Shown here one piece after another: positions 38,098 to 48,694 of a stretch of DNA of 64,000 nt. Position numbers and translations under genes: made by a program. Under the pieces are notes generated by a model. The model worked only from the letters and a program-made list of their open reading frames with translations, searched no databases and was not told where the DNA came from. Positions within the stretch are counted from its first letter, which is position 1. The number at the start of each line of letters is the position of its first letter. The DNA lies in contig CAVWXT010000005.1 of NCBI GenBank assembly GCA_963759115.1, forward strand, positions 1,860,001 to 1,924,000. Reading direction: 5' to 3'. The DNA is from CAVWXT01 sp963759115. Lineage in GTDB: Bacteria; Planctomycetota; Planctomycetia; Pirellulales; Thermoguttaceae.

Positions 38098-38220
38098 CAG
38101 GGCCGATCAGTTTTCCCGAATAGGACTTGTAGGAGGCGACTCCCGTCGCCGATTTGCGGTAGTTTTCGGGCAATCGGCGACTGGAGTCGCCTCCTACAGT
38201 GAAGAGCTCGATCGGCCCTG
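38098..38220 (-). mobile_element. 123-bp miniature transposon (MITE), uninterrupted copy
   Basis: The ends are inverted repeats CAGGGCCGATC / GATCGGCCCTG. The flanks are a 10-bp near-identical target duplication (AAGAGTTCGC left, AAGGGTTCGC right). The interior carries the 27-bp hairpin arms 38129-38155 and 38172-38198. The sequence is about 95% identical, in opposite orientation, to the intron-split copy at 48695-49602. The rest of the 37921-38321 gap shows no gene. Confidence 0.88.
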
Positions 38221-38321
38221 AAGGGTTCGCGGCACCGTATGGCACCCGCTCGGCGGGAGAGTACAATGGCGTCGTCGTCCGGTCAGCGGGCCAAAAGCCT
38301 TGAAGAAAGGAGCAACTGCCC

Positions 38322-38849
38322 ATGTTCAAAGAAGAGCGCGAGGAGTCCGCTTTTGAATGGACCATGCTTGGGCAAATCGATCTGGGCCGGCCCAATCTTG
38401 GTTTCAAGACAGACGTCGCCGTTTACCGGCTGATGCAGTTCACGCTTCGCGACGTGCTCATCAGGCAGTATGGCGTGGAGGCGGCGGACCACGTTTTCTA
38501 CGCGGCCGGCGAGACGGCCGGAAGGCATTTCTACGAGAATCTCATCACGAAGCGGGATTCTTTCGGCGATTTCGTCGCCGAACTTCAGGACGTGCTGAAA
38601 GATCGGGGCATCGGCATCCTGCGGGTCGAGAAAGGGGACTTGGAGAAGCTGACCTTCACCTTGACGGTCGCCGAAGATCTCGATTGTTCCGGCCTGCCCG
38701 CGTGCGGCGAGCAGATCTGCACCTACGACGAAGGGTTCATCAGCGGCCTCCTTTCTGCCCACACCGGCAAGCGATTCGTGGTCAAGGAGGTGGACTGCTG
38801 GTGTTCGGGCGACAGGGTATGCCGCTTCGACGTGAAGCCTGTTTCGTAA
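38322..38849 (+). CDS. V4R-domain sensor protein
   Basis: The 175-residue protein has YRLMQFTLRDVLIRQYGVEAADHVFYAAGETAGRHFYENLI followed by the Cys-rich V4R ending: DLDCSGLPACGEQICTYDEGFISGLLSAHTGKRF and CWCSGDRVCRFDV. V4R (4-vinyl reductase) domains bind small hydrophobic molecules or metal and occur in sensors. Located 112 bp before a SpoIIE-type phosphatase in the same direction, it may supply the input for that enzyme; this is inference. Confidence 0.85.
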   Translation: MFKEEREESAFEWTMLGQIDLGRPNLGFKTDVAVYRLMQFTLRDVLIRQYGVEAADHVFYAAGETAGRHFYENLITKRDSFGDFVAELQDVLKDRGIGILRVEKGDLEKLTFTLTVAEDLDCSGLPACGEQICTYDEGFISGLLSAHTGKRFVVKEVDCWCSGDRVCRFDVKPVS

Positions 38850-38856
38850 AGCGCCT

Positions 38857-38939
38857 AACAAAAAGGGGACAGGCACCTCGCAAATACCTTCGTTGGCGGG
38901 AACCGGCGACGCGTGCTCGGAGCCAGTCCCCTTTTTGTT
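38857..38939. repeat. 83-bp element with 14-bp perfect inverted ends (GGGGACAGGCACC family)
   Basis: AACAAAAAGGGGAC at 38857-38870 and its exact complement at 38926-38939 bound the element; inside are GGCACC and GGAGCC as in the copies at 28921-29100. It fills most of the space between the V4R and phosphatase genes, where it could also act as a transcript hairpin (T-run on the 3' side). Confidence 0.75.
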
Positions 38940-38961
38940 GGACAGTTTTCGAGGCCATCGC

Positions 38962-40161
38962 ATGCTGGAAGTACGCGAAGAGGACATCGACAGGATCACG
39001 GCGCTGTTCCACCGGGTTCTGAAGGGCGAGTTGCCTCGGCCGTTGGACTTGCCGCCGGACTATCCGGAGAACGAGGTCCGGCAGGTCGTGGAATATGCCA
39101 ATCGCTTCGTCGCCGAGTATCAGACTCTGGCCGGCGCGATGTCCGCCCTGTCGCGCGGCGACCTCGATCTCAACGTCCCCGCCGGCAAGATGCACGTCCT
39201 GCAATCATTCAAGAATCTCCACGCGAATCTTCGCCACCTGACCTGGAAGACCCAGCAGATCGCCGGGGGCGACCTGAGCCAGCACATCGATTTCATGGGC
39301 GACTTCTCCAATGCCTTCAACAGCATGACGCGCCAGTTGCGGGAAGCCTTCGCGAAGATCGAGCAGCAGAACCAGGACCTTTCCCGCGCGAATCGGCGTA
39401 TGAAGCAAGACCTGGATGCCGCCGCCCGCGTGCAGCGGACGCTTCTACCGGAAGGCTTCCCTGAAGTTGAGGGATTGAACTTCGCCTGGACGTACCGGCC
39501 CTGCGACGAATTGGCCGGAGACGCGCTGAACATTGTCCGGATCAACGAGGACCTGATCGGCCTTTACCTGCTGGACGTCAGCGGGCACGGCGTGCCGGCC
39601 GCCCTGCTTTCGGTGACGGCCACGCGGAGCCTGCACCCGCGTGCGGGGGGCGCACCGTCCGTCGTGGCGGGTCCCGGCGCGAACCCCGATGCCGTGGGCC
39701 CGGCACGGGTGGCCGCCAGCCTGAACGCACTCTACCCCATGGAGTCGAACGGAGACCACTACTTTACGATGATCTACGGACTCTTGGACGTCCATACGCG
39801 GCGGCTTCGTTTCACGGTTGCCGGTCATCCCGCGCCCATCCTGGTCCGCGAGGGAAGTCCCCCCAAACGTCTCGACGTGACGGGCTTCGCGATTGGCATG
39901 TTCGACGAGGCCGACTATGACGAGTCGGCGATCGATCTCCAGCCTGGCGACCGCTTGTATCTCCATTCCGACGGCCTGAACGAGGAGGTGAACGCCCAGG
40001 ATGAGCAGTTCGGCGATGAGCGGTTGCTCGGCGCTATTGCCGACGGGCAGGCACTCAGCTTGCAGGACACCGTCGAATCCCTGGTGCAGAGGGTCGTTGC
40101 CTGGCGAGGCGAAGAGCACCTCAGGGACGACGTATCGATTCTGGCCGTATCCGTCGCGTAA
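38962..40161 (+). CDS. HAMP-like/SpoIIE (PP2C) serine phosphatase
   Basis: The ~399-residue protein from ATG 38962 has a helical HAMP-like region (SALSRGDLDLNVPAGKMHVLQSFKNLHANL; GDFSNAFNSMTRQLREAFAKIEQQNQDL) without a membrane helix. The PP2C/SpoIIE domain follows: RVQRTLLPEGFPEVEGLNFAWTYRPCDELAGDAL, LLDVSGHGVPAALLS, FTVAGHPAPILVREG and LHSDGLNEEVNAQDEQFGDERL. Such proteins dephosphorylate anti-anti-sigma factors or act as response outputs. Just upstream is a V4R sensor gene. Confidence 0.92.
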   Translation: MLEVREEDIDRITALFHRVLKGELPRPLDLPPDYPENEVRQVVEYANRFVAEYQTLAGAMSALSRGDLDLNVPAGKMHVLQSFKNLHANLRHLTWKTQQIAGGDLSQHIDFMGDFSNAFNSMTRQLREAFAKIEQQNQDLSRANRRMKQDLDAAARVQRTLLPEGFPEVEGLNFAWTYRPCDELAGDALNIVRINEDLIGLYLLDVSGHGVPAALLSVTATRSLHPRAGGAPSVVAGPGANPDAVGPARVAASLNALYPMESNGDHYFTMIYGLLDVHTRRLRFTVAGHPAPILVREGSPPKRLDVTGFAIGMFDEADYDESAIDLQPGDRLYLHSDGLNEEVNAQDEQFGDERLLGAIADGQALSLQDTVESLVQRVVAWRGEEHLRDDVSILAVSVA

Positions 40162-40211
40162 GTTGCGGATTGGCGTAACGAGAAGTCATGCCATTTCAAA
40201 GGAAGACACCC

Positions 40212-43200
40212 ATGCAACCGCAGTGGAGATCGAGAACCATGTTCGGGACCTTGGCCATGATACTGCCGATGGCGGGAGGGCTGATGGCGCTCAGTTCGGC
40301 CGCCGAACTTCCGCCGGAGATCGAAAATCCCGAATGCCTCGGCATCAATAAGCAGCCCTATCACGCGACGCTGATGCCTTACGCCACGCTGGAGCAGGCG
40401 TTGGCGGCCAACCGGCATGCGTCGCCCTACTGCCGGCTGTTGAACGGCACGTGGAAGTTCCACTGGGTGAAACGGCCGGAGTTGCGCCCGGCGGATTTCT
40501 ACAAGCCGGACTTCGACGATTCGGGCTGGAAGGACATCCCGGTGCCGTCGAACTGGGAGGTGCTCGGTTACGGCACGCCATACTACCGCAACAACGGCTA
40601 CGTCTTCAAGAAGGACTTCCCGCACGTCATGAGCGAGCCGCCGCGGAACTGGACGGCCTACGACGAGCGCAACCCGGTGGGGAGCTACCGCCGCGAGTTC
40701 GAGGTGCCGGCGAGTTGGAACGGCCGGCGCGTGTTCCTCACGTTCGACGGCGTGGACTCGGCGCTGTTTCTCTGGATCAACGGCCAGCAGGTCGGCTACA
40801 GCGTCAACAGCCGCAACGCCGCCGAGTTCGACATCACGAAGTACGTGAAACCGGGCAAGAACATGGTCGCGGCGGAAGTCTATCGGTTCAGCGCCGGCAG
40901 CTTCCTCGAAGACCAGGACATGTGGCGGCTCTCGGGCATCTTCCGCAACGTCACGCTCTGGAGTGCGCCGGTGGTCCACGTCCGCGACTTCTTCGTGAAG
41001 ACCGAGCTGGACGCGCAGTACAAGGACGCCACGGTCGAGGTGACGGCGAAAGTGAAGAATTACGGATCGCAAGCGACGCCCGGACCCCTTCAGCTAGAGG
41101 TATGGCTTGCCGACAAAGGTGGGCTGATGGGCAAGGCAAACCGGGGCGAAGCCTTGGTGCCCGCGCTCGGGTCGGGCGATGAGACAACCGTCAAACTTAG
41201 TTTCAACGTCACGAATCCTGCCAAATGGACAGCAGAGACGCCCGACCTCTACACTCTCGTGTTCGATCTATCAGAGGTCTCAGCACGATCCCAACCGGGA
41301 TTTGAAGCGCGACAAACCGCGACACCTACTTACACGAAATCCGTGGAACTCCTTTCCAGTCGCATCGGTTTCCGCAAGGTCGAAATCAAGGGCCGGCAAC
41401 TCCTTGTCAACGGCACGCCCATCAAGCTCAAGGGCGTGAACCGGCACGAGCATTGGCCCGAGGTCGGCCACGCCGTCACCGAGGCGCAGATGGTCCGCGA
41501 TCTCGAAGTCCTCAAGCAGGGCAACTGCAACCACGTCCGCACCTGCCATTACTCGGATGACCCGCGCTGGTACGAACTGTGCGACCAGTGGGGCATCTGG
41601 CTGGTGGCCGAGGCCAACTGCGAGTCGCACGGTTACGACCGGCCGCTTCGACAACGAGCCGCGGATGCGCGACGCGATCATCGACCGTAACGTCGCCAAC
41701 GTGGAGAACTTCAAGAACCATCCGTCGGTCATCATCTGGTCGTTGGGCAACGAATGCGGCAGGCGGGGCCAGAACTTCATCGACGCCATGACCACGATCA
41801 AGGCGATCGACCCGACGCGGCCGGTGCATTACGAGCGGTTCGGCATGGACCCCGGCAATCCGGCCGACTTCGACGGCAAGATGTACGGCACGCCGGCCGA
41901 TTTCGCGCGCATCGCCGCCGATAAGAGCCTCACCAAGCCGTTCTACATCTGCGAGTTCGCCCACGCCATGTTCAACTCGATGGGATCGCTTGCCGAGTAC
42001 AGCGATCTGTTCGACCGCTGCCCCGAGATCGTCGGCGGCGCGATTTGGGAATGGCAGGACCAGGGCCTTTGGAACCGGCGCGACCCGAAGCATCCCATCC
42101 TCGCTTACGGCGGCGGCTTTGGCGAAGTGCCCAACGACCATTACTTCATCCACAAGGGCGTCGTTGCCGCCGACCGCTCGCCCAAGCCGCACTACCCCGA
42201 GATGAAGCGCGCCTACCAATGGATCGGAATCGAGCCCGCGGACCTCGCCGCCGGCACGGTCAAGATCAAGAACAAGTATCAGTTCATCCCGCTTGCCGGT
42301 TTCGACGGCGCATGGACGCTCAGCGAAGACGGCGTCGAAATCCAACGCGGCGCGTTGGCCCTGCCGACCATCGCGCCGGGAGCCGAAGCTACTGTCGCTG
42401 TCCCGTTCCGGCCATTCCAACCCCAACCCGGCCGGGAGTATTTCCTCCGCGTCGCCTTCACCCTCGCCAAGGATCAACTCTGGGCGAAGCAAGGTTATGA
42501 AGTCGCTGCCGCTCAGTTCCAGTTGCCGGTCTCGGCGCCGGCCGCCGTGGCGACCGCCGCCAAACCGGTCAACCTCACGCGAGACGACAAGGCCGTCACG
42601 GTCACCGGCGACGGCTTCACGGTCATCTTCGACAAGGCCACCGGCACGATCTCCGCCCTGGAACGTGACGGAATCAACCTCCTCGCGGCCGGAGGCGGAC
42701 CGCGCCTGCATCTGTGGCGGGCGCCGCACCGCAACGACGACATGTGGGCGTACGGCGAGTGGCGGAAGTACGGGATCGACGACTTCACATTCAAGATCCT
42801 CAACCTTACGGCGACGCAGGCCGGTCCGAACGCCGCGCGGGTCGTCGCGGAAATCAAGGCCGAAGGCAAGAACGGATTCAGCGCCGTACACACCGCGGCG
42901 TATACGATCACGGGCGACGGCGCCATCGCCGTGGATAACGACGTGACGTTTGACGGCCCGCGCATTGCGCTGGCGCGGCTGGGCGTCCGGCTGTTGCTCG
43001 ACAAGCGGCTCGACCGGCTCGATTTCCTCGGTCGTGGCCCGATGGAGAATTACGCGGACCGCAAACGCGGATTCGACGTCGGCCTCTACAGTGCCAATGT
43101 GAACGAACAATATGCCTACGAGAAACCGATGGAGCGCGCCAACCACGAAGATATCCGGTGGGCTGCGCTCAGCGGCGCGGGCCTGCCGGGCTTGCTCGCG

Positions 43201-43500
43201 CAAGCCGACGGCCATCTGCTCCAAGTATCCGCGTTGCCGCACACCGATGAACAGATGACGCCGGTCGAGTACAAGATCGACTTGCCGGCCAGCGAAGCGA
43301 CGGTGTTCTGCCTCAGCGCCAAGACGCTGGGCGTCGGCTCGAACGGTTGCGGCCCGCGTCCGTTGGAACAGTACATCGTCTGGTCCACGCCGGCCAGGTT
43401 CTCCTACGTTTTGCGGCTGTTGCCCGTCGATCGGAAACCAACGCCGGAAGTTGGCCGGCTTCCGTCGCCGGTGCGCGAACGCCCGGCCGCAGGCAGTTGA
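40212..43500 (+). CDS. Secreted GH2 beta-galactosidase (one frameshift)
   Basis: ATG 40212 is preceded by AAAGGAAG and opens a signal peptide (MFGTLAMILPMAGGLMALSSAAE). Domains follow in order: the sugar-binding domain (SNWEVLGYGTPYYRNNGY, GSYRREFEVPASWNGRRVFLTF), Ig-like, the TIM barrel with LKGVNRHEHWPEVGHAV, acid/base Glu in WSLGNECG, nucleophile Glu in FYICEFAHAMFNSMG, then the beta-galactosidase small chain (GRGPMENYADRK). One extra base near 41642 (in CGGCCGC) separates ESHGYDR from RFDNEPRMRDAIID. The reconstructed length is ~1095 residues, like LacZ. It likely degrades galactosides in the periplasm. Confidence 0.9.
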
Positions 43501-43642
43501 CACGCTGTACTGACCGCAGTCGGTGCCCTTCTCGCCGACTCATCAAAATCGTCTCCATTCTGGCGCTGAAGCACGTGGCTCGCTTCGTGTCGCGCTACGG
43601 CGCCGGCCGTGACCGATGTGTCCGGCCTTCACCGGTCGAATC

Positions 43643-46118
43643 CTACGGGGTGATGACGATGACAAACGACTGCGTGGCGCTGCCGACTCTCTCGGTGGCA
43701 ACCGAGACAAACTTCTCTTGGCCCCATTTGAGCGTACCCTCGTCGAGCTTGCGCACCACGCGGTCGATGGTGGCGGTGACCGTCACCTCCGCATTTCCCG
43801 CAGCGTCCGGGGTGCCCGAGAGCGCCCCCGTGGCCGCGTCCATCGTAAGCCATTTTGGCCCCCGATCGAGCACGAACTTGGGCTTTTCGATGTCCCAGAA
43901 ACTGGCCTCCGTGCGGCCATTGTTTCGGAGGTCGCCCAGGCAGCGGTTCGTCAGCACTTGATACCGGTAACCGTTCCCGATCTTGGCCGCCACGACCGGC
44001 TTGCTATAAATGATTGGACGCGGGGCAGTGGCGTAGTCCGAAGGCCCGCTGCGCTTCCCTTCTTGGTCGACGGCCACGACTCGATAGTAGGTCTTCGTGG
44101 CATTCGGCAGATCAACCTGGTTGCCGATTACCGCCAGTTCCGTGGCTGTCGTCTCCGCAATGAAGTTCGCCGGAAACACCCGGGGCAACTCCTTGGAGGC
44201 TCCCACGTTGACCTTGTACGGCGCGTCGCTGGCAGAGAAGCCTTTCTCATCGCTACCGTACACTCGGTACTTGTCGGGGCGGCGTCCCGCGGGATTGGGT
44301 TTCCAACGGAGCGTGCCCGTCCCGCGGTCTGGATCGTAGCTCAAAGCCACTTCCAGGGGATACGCCGCTCCGCGGGGCGTAAAGCTCCAAGTGTTGCTCC
44401 ACGGGCCCCAGATGCCCTTCTCGTCCTTTGCCCGCACCCGCCAATAGTACGGCCGGTCGGGCGTCAGTAGGCCGGGCTCTGGCAGCGAGTACTGCGGCTT
44501 GCCGCGGTCGGCGGTCTTCGAAATCAGCTTATAGAAGCTCATCGACAGCGGCCACCGCATGTCGGAACGGTTCGAGAGGCTCGAAGTGATAGTCCGCGAT
44601 CCGGTCGCCATCGGGATCGGACGGGACCTGCCACCGGAACACAACGTCGGTGCCGTTCGCTTCGCCGCCGTCGGTCGGGTAGACCGCTGCGGGCGGCGCC
44701 AGCGGCGGTTTCGAGGCCGAACGCTCGACCCAATCATGCGTAATCCGCACTTTTCGCTCCCCCGTTGATTGGTCGGAGTAGGCGAAGGAATTCTGGCCGA
44801 CGACCATGCCCGGCAGGAGGAACGGGGCCATCTGCAGGTCGTTGACGATACCCAGCCGCTGGAGCCGCGCCTCGCCGTTCAATTGGCAGCGGAGCCGGTA
44901 CTGGTAGTGCGCTGGGGGAGTGGGTGGAAAAAACTTATCCAGGTTCTCCCCGGCATCCTCCCAAGTCTTGCCGTCGCGGCAGACGGCGAACTTGGCCCCG
45001 TGCCCGTCGACCTCAAGCCGGCCTCCCACGAAGACGTACGGGCTGCGGATGGTCCAAACGATCTGGCCGGTCTTACCCTCCTCGGCGGCCAGACCGTCGG
45101 GGCCCGAGCGGATCGCCTCCACCGTGTCCGCGCCCGCCCGCCAGGTTTCAGTGGAGAAGTTCGGGCGGTACTCCCACAGACCGTTGCAGAACGTGTCCGG
45201 GTACAGGAGCTTGTCGCCGCCGTGACACTTCACCGGATCCAGGTGTCCCCAGCGCCACGTGATCGCCTCGTTGGGGCGGAGGACCATATTCATGGTGGTA
45301 TCGCCCTTGCAGTTGCGATCTCCGCTGATCTCGCCGTCAAAGACGTAATAGGCCGCCTGCACCTCGCTCTTGGAGCGGTCGGGCAGAAGGATGCCCTCCA
45401 CGTGGGTCCGCTTCAGGAGGTCATGGTCTCGGGCGAGATCCCGATCGTTGGCGATGGTTTCGTTGTCTCGGAGGAGGTAAAAGACGTGCTGGTCGCCGTC
45501 CAGCAGATTCCAGCGGCCATCGAAGAATGCCTGTGAAATGCAGTGCCCCAAGGCCCGCGCCGGTGCAACTTTTTGGAAGCCCGCCTTGTGCCACAGCCCG
45601 GCCAGACAAATGGAATCATTTCCGCACGTATTGTGGCCATAGACGTTGAAGACTTTCACGGGATCGCCGACTTCGAGGTTGTTTCCCCCGTGGTGGTAGC
45701 GAAACCGCATTTCCTGAAACCAGAGGGCGAGCGCTTTCTCCTTGTCGCTCATACCCGGAGTTATCGCAGCAGCTACAATCTCGTCGATGTTGCGGAAGTT
45801 GTTTCGTCCGTTGGAAAGCCAGGGATTCAGTACGTTGCTGCTGCCGATGTTCTCCATCCGCACGGCGCGGTTCGACTCCCAGGTCTGCTCGCAAGCCCCT
45901 TCCCCCGACATCCCGCAACCCATGGGCGAGCGGCAGTTCTGGCCATCCATAGTGCCGCCCTGGACGAGCGTGTACTTGAATTCCGCGGAGGTGATTTCCT
46001 CCGCCTGTCGCTTTGGCACGTCGGTGGGATGGTGGTTTGAGGCCCACGGCTTCAATTCGTCAGACGCACCGGCCGTCAACGCAATGGCCAGCGAAAAGAC
46101 TACGAACGATGGTGACAT
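43643..46118 (-). CDS. Secreted transglutaminase-like protein with fibronectin III and Ig domains (one frameshift)
   Basis: ATG 46118 opens a signal peptide (MSPSFVVFSLAIALTAGA). The first half has a transglutaminase-like core: Cys in YGHNTCGNDSICLAGLWHKAGF, His in ALGHCISQAFFDGRWNLLDGD with Asp. The second half has fibronectin-like segments (YYWRVRAKDEKGIWGPWSNTWSF; YYRVVAVDQEGKRSGPSDYA) and a C-terminal cadherin/Ig-type domain (LTMDAATGALSGTPDAAGN). One extra base near 44580 separates ADYHFE from LSNRSDMRWPLS. The reconstructed length is ~825 residues. Enzymatic activity on proteins or peptides is inferred from the triad only. Confidence 0.75.
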
Positions 46119-46453
46119 GCGGATTACCCCCTGCCATCTAGACCGAACCCATTCCTTGCCAGCAAGCCGGAAGCCCTTCCAGGCCCACGATACGATCCAT
46201 CTTACCAGATTCCTTCCTCGTGTCCATCGCCGCAACGGATTCTCTCGGCATGGTGGCCGGCTCCTTTCGCCCTCGCACTTCGTTTCACACTCCGGCCCAG
46301 GCATCGACCCCGAGTCGCGGTTGCCGCTGATAACCTGGGAACGCATTGGATCAATGAACTCATGGCCAAAGTGCTGTTCCGACACCGTTCTCCTTCTTGT
46401 ATGATAACCGTTGACGCGGACCAACGGTTTCTCGGCAAGGATTGGAGCCCATC
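46119..46453. other. Gap of 335 bp between divergent genes
   Basis: No gene, hairpin or strong promoter was recognised here. It must hold the promoters of the divergent minus-strand transglutaminase gene and plus-strand small membrane gene. Confidence 0.35.
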
Positions 46454-46690
46454 ATGCGTTCCTTGATGAAACTGCTGATTGTGCTGCTGATTTGTCTGGT
46501 TGGGATTGGGTTCTACCGCGGATGGTTCAGCATGTCGCGTTCCAGCCCCGACGCGGAGAGCGACAAGGTCAACGTCAACGTGTCGGTGGACAAGGGCAAG
46601 ATAAAATCCGATGTCAAGAAGGCAAAAGAGAAGATCAAGGAAGAGGTCCAAGAACTTGAGGGGGAACTGAAGGCCGACAAGGCAAAGTGA
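46454..46690 (+). CDS. Small membrane-anchored coiled-coil protein
   Basis: The 78-residue protein from ATG 46454 has one N-terminal helix (LMKLLIVLLICLVGIGFYRGWF). A charged tail rich in Lys and Glu follows (KKAKEKIKEEVQELEGELKADKAK) that should form a coiled coil. No family recognised. The phosphate genes follow in the same direction after 107 bp. Confidence 0.65.
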   Translation: MRSLMKLLIVLLICLVGIGFYRGWFSMSRSSPDAESDKVNVNVSVDKGKIKSDVKKAKEKIKEEVQELEGELKADKAK

Positions 46691-46797
46691 GCTCTGGTCT
46701 TCAACGTGGTGCAGACCGTCATCGCCCGCAGCGGTCCTTGCAGGAATGTTAGCGGACGGTTAGATTGCCAATTCTGCCGTCGACACCGAGGTCCTGC

Positions 46798-47424
46798 ATG
46801 TTCAACTTTCTGCCCCGCAACACCAAGTTCTTCGACTACTTCGATCGCGATACCGAGGTGCTGGTCCGCACCGCCGAGGAGTTCTGCCGATTTCTCGAGT
46901 CGTCGGGCGATCCCAAGGAGCACTCCAAACGGCTGAAGGAGTTGGAGCACGAGGCCGACCGGCTCACCCACGAGGCGATGGAACTGCTGCACCGCTCGTT
47001 CATCACGCCGCTGGAGCGGGGCGATTTGCGGCGGCTGATCCTGGCGCTGGACGAGGTGGTCGATTATCTCGACGACGCCGCCCGGCGAATCGCCCTCTAC
47101 GAAGTGGGCCCCATCCTGCCCGAGGTCTGCGCCATGGGCAAGATGGTGGTCGACCTGGCCCGCGCCGTGCAGGCCGCGGTCCACGATCTGCGCAACCTCC
47201 GCAACAAGAACAACCGCGTGCTGGAACACTGCATCGAAATCCAGCGGCTGGAGAACCTCGGCGACCACCTGCACCACATCGCCCTGGCCTCGATCTTCAA
47301 GACCGGCATGGACCCGCTGCTGGTGATGAAGTGGAAGGAGATCATCGACCTGATCGAATTGGCGATGGACGCCGCGGAAGAAGTCGCCCACGTGATCGAA
47401 GGCATCGTGCTGGAGAACGCCTGA
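46798..47424 (+). CDS. DUF47 (PhoU-like) phosphate transport regulator
   Basis: The 208-residue all-helical protein has KELEHEADRLTHEAMELLHRSFITPLERGDLRRLILALDEVVDYLDDAARRI and the matching second bundle half ending AAEEVAHVIEGIVLENA, characteristic of DUF47/Pit-accessory proteins. It is directly followed (4 bp) by a PiT transporter, the standard pairing. It likely controls phosphate uptake by PiT. Confidence 0.92.
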   Translation: MFNFLPRNTKFFDYFDRDTEVLVRTAEEFCRFLESSGDPKEHSKRLKELEHEADRLTHEAMELLHRSFITPLERGDLRRLILALDEVVDYLDDAARRIALYEVGPILPEVCAMGKMVVDLARAVQAAVHDLRNLRNKNNRVLEHCIEIQRLENLGDHLHHIALASIFKTGMDPLLVMKWKEIIDLIELAMDAAEEVAHVIEGIVLENA

Positions 47425-47428
47425 ACGT

Positions 47429-48535
47429 ATGAATCGCCAATTGATTTGGGGTTTCCTGGCAATCGGGTTCGCCGTTTGGGGAATCTGGCTACACGTGCTA
47501 CCACGTCGGCACAGTGGCCCTGGTGGCCCCGCCGCTTGGTCACGTTCGTTGTCGTGCTGGCGTTGGCGTTCGACTTCACCAACGGCATCCACGACGCAGC
47601 CAACTCGATCGCCACGGTGGTTTCCACGCGCGTTCTGTCGCCGTTGCAGGCGGTGGTCTGGGCGGCGTTCTTCAACTTCGTGGCCGCCTACGTGTTCGGC
47701 ACCCACGTGGCGATGACGATCGGAAAGGGCGTCGTGCAACCGGACGTCGTCGACACCTACGTGGTGCTCAGCGGGCTGTTGGGCGCCATTCTCTGGAACC
47801 TCACCACCTGGTACTTGGGACTCCCCACCAGCTCGTCGCACGCCCTGATCGGCGGGCTGGCGGGAGCGGCCATCGCCAAGGCGGGCCTCGGAGCGGTCAT
47901 CGCCACCGGAATTCTCAAGATCGCCGCCTTCATCGTCCTCTCGCCGCTGATCGGGCTGGTGCTGGGCTTTCGTGATGGGCGTCGGCATGACCTGGCTCTT
48001 CCGCAACGCCACGCCCCGCCGGGTCGATTCCCTGTTCCGAAAGGGGCAACTCTGCTCCGCCGCGCTCTACAGCCTGGGCCACGGCACGAACGACGCCCAG
48101 AAGACCATGGGCATCATTGCCCTGTTGTTCTATTCGAGCATCTGGAAAGAACAGACGTTTACGGAGGATTTCCCGTTTTGGATCGTGCTTGTCTGCCACA
48201 CCGCCATGGGCCTGGGAACCTTGATCGGCGGCTGGCGAATCGTGAAGACGATGGGCTCGAAGATCACCAAGCTGGACCCCTTCGGCGGCTTCTGCGCCGA
48301 ATCGGGCGCCGCCGTCACGCTCTTTGCCACCGCGGCCGCCGGCATTCCCGTCAGCACGACCCACACCATCGCCGGCTCGATCGTCGGATTCGGCGCCATG
48401 CAGCGGCTGAGCGCCGTTCGCTGGGGTGTAACGGTGAATATCGTCTGGGCGTGGGTCCTTACGATTCCGATCGCCGGCGCCATCGGGGCCCTCACTCAGT
48501 TGGCCGTATCTGCCGTGGTCGCAATGTCGTCGTGA
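47429..48535 (+). CDS. pit: PiT-family phosphate permease (frameshifted)
   Basis: Clear PiT signatures are present: VVLALAFDFTNGIHDAANSIATVVSTRVLSP, LGLPTSSSHALIGGLAGAA, and in another frame LYSLGHGTNDAQKTMGIIAL and GIPVSTTHTIAGSIVGFG. One extra base near 47968 (GGGCTTTCGTGATG) divides the two halves. ATG 47429 gives a hydrophobic start (LIWGFLAIGFAVWGIWLHV) in a third frame, so a second indel near 47490-47535 is likely, although a later start in the main frame is possible. Phosphate/cation symport across the inner membrane; pairs with the upstream DUF47 gene. Confidence 0.85.
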
Positions 48536-48694
48536 GACGCCGCAAACAGGCGGACAGCGCCTGCTGGAGTGCTCCGACTACGTGAGGAATCGCAAGACAA
48601 TGGCGGAAGAGTCGGCGTCAATCCATCGGATTAGGGGGGAACGCCCGCTTGTAACGCTACGATCCCCCCTCTTCTCGGCCATCTTCTCCAGGTG

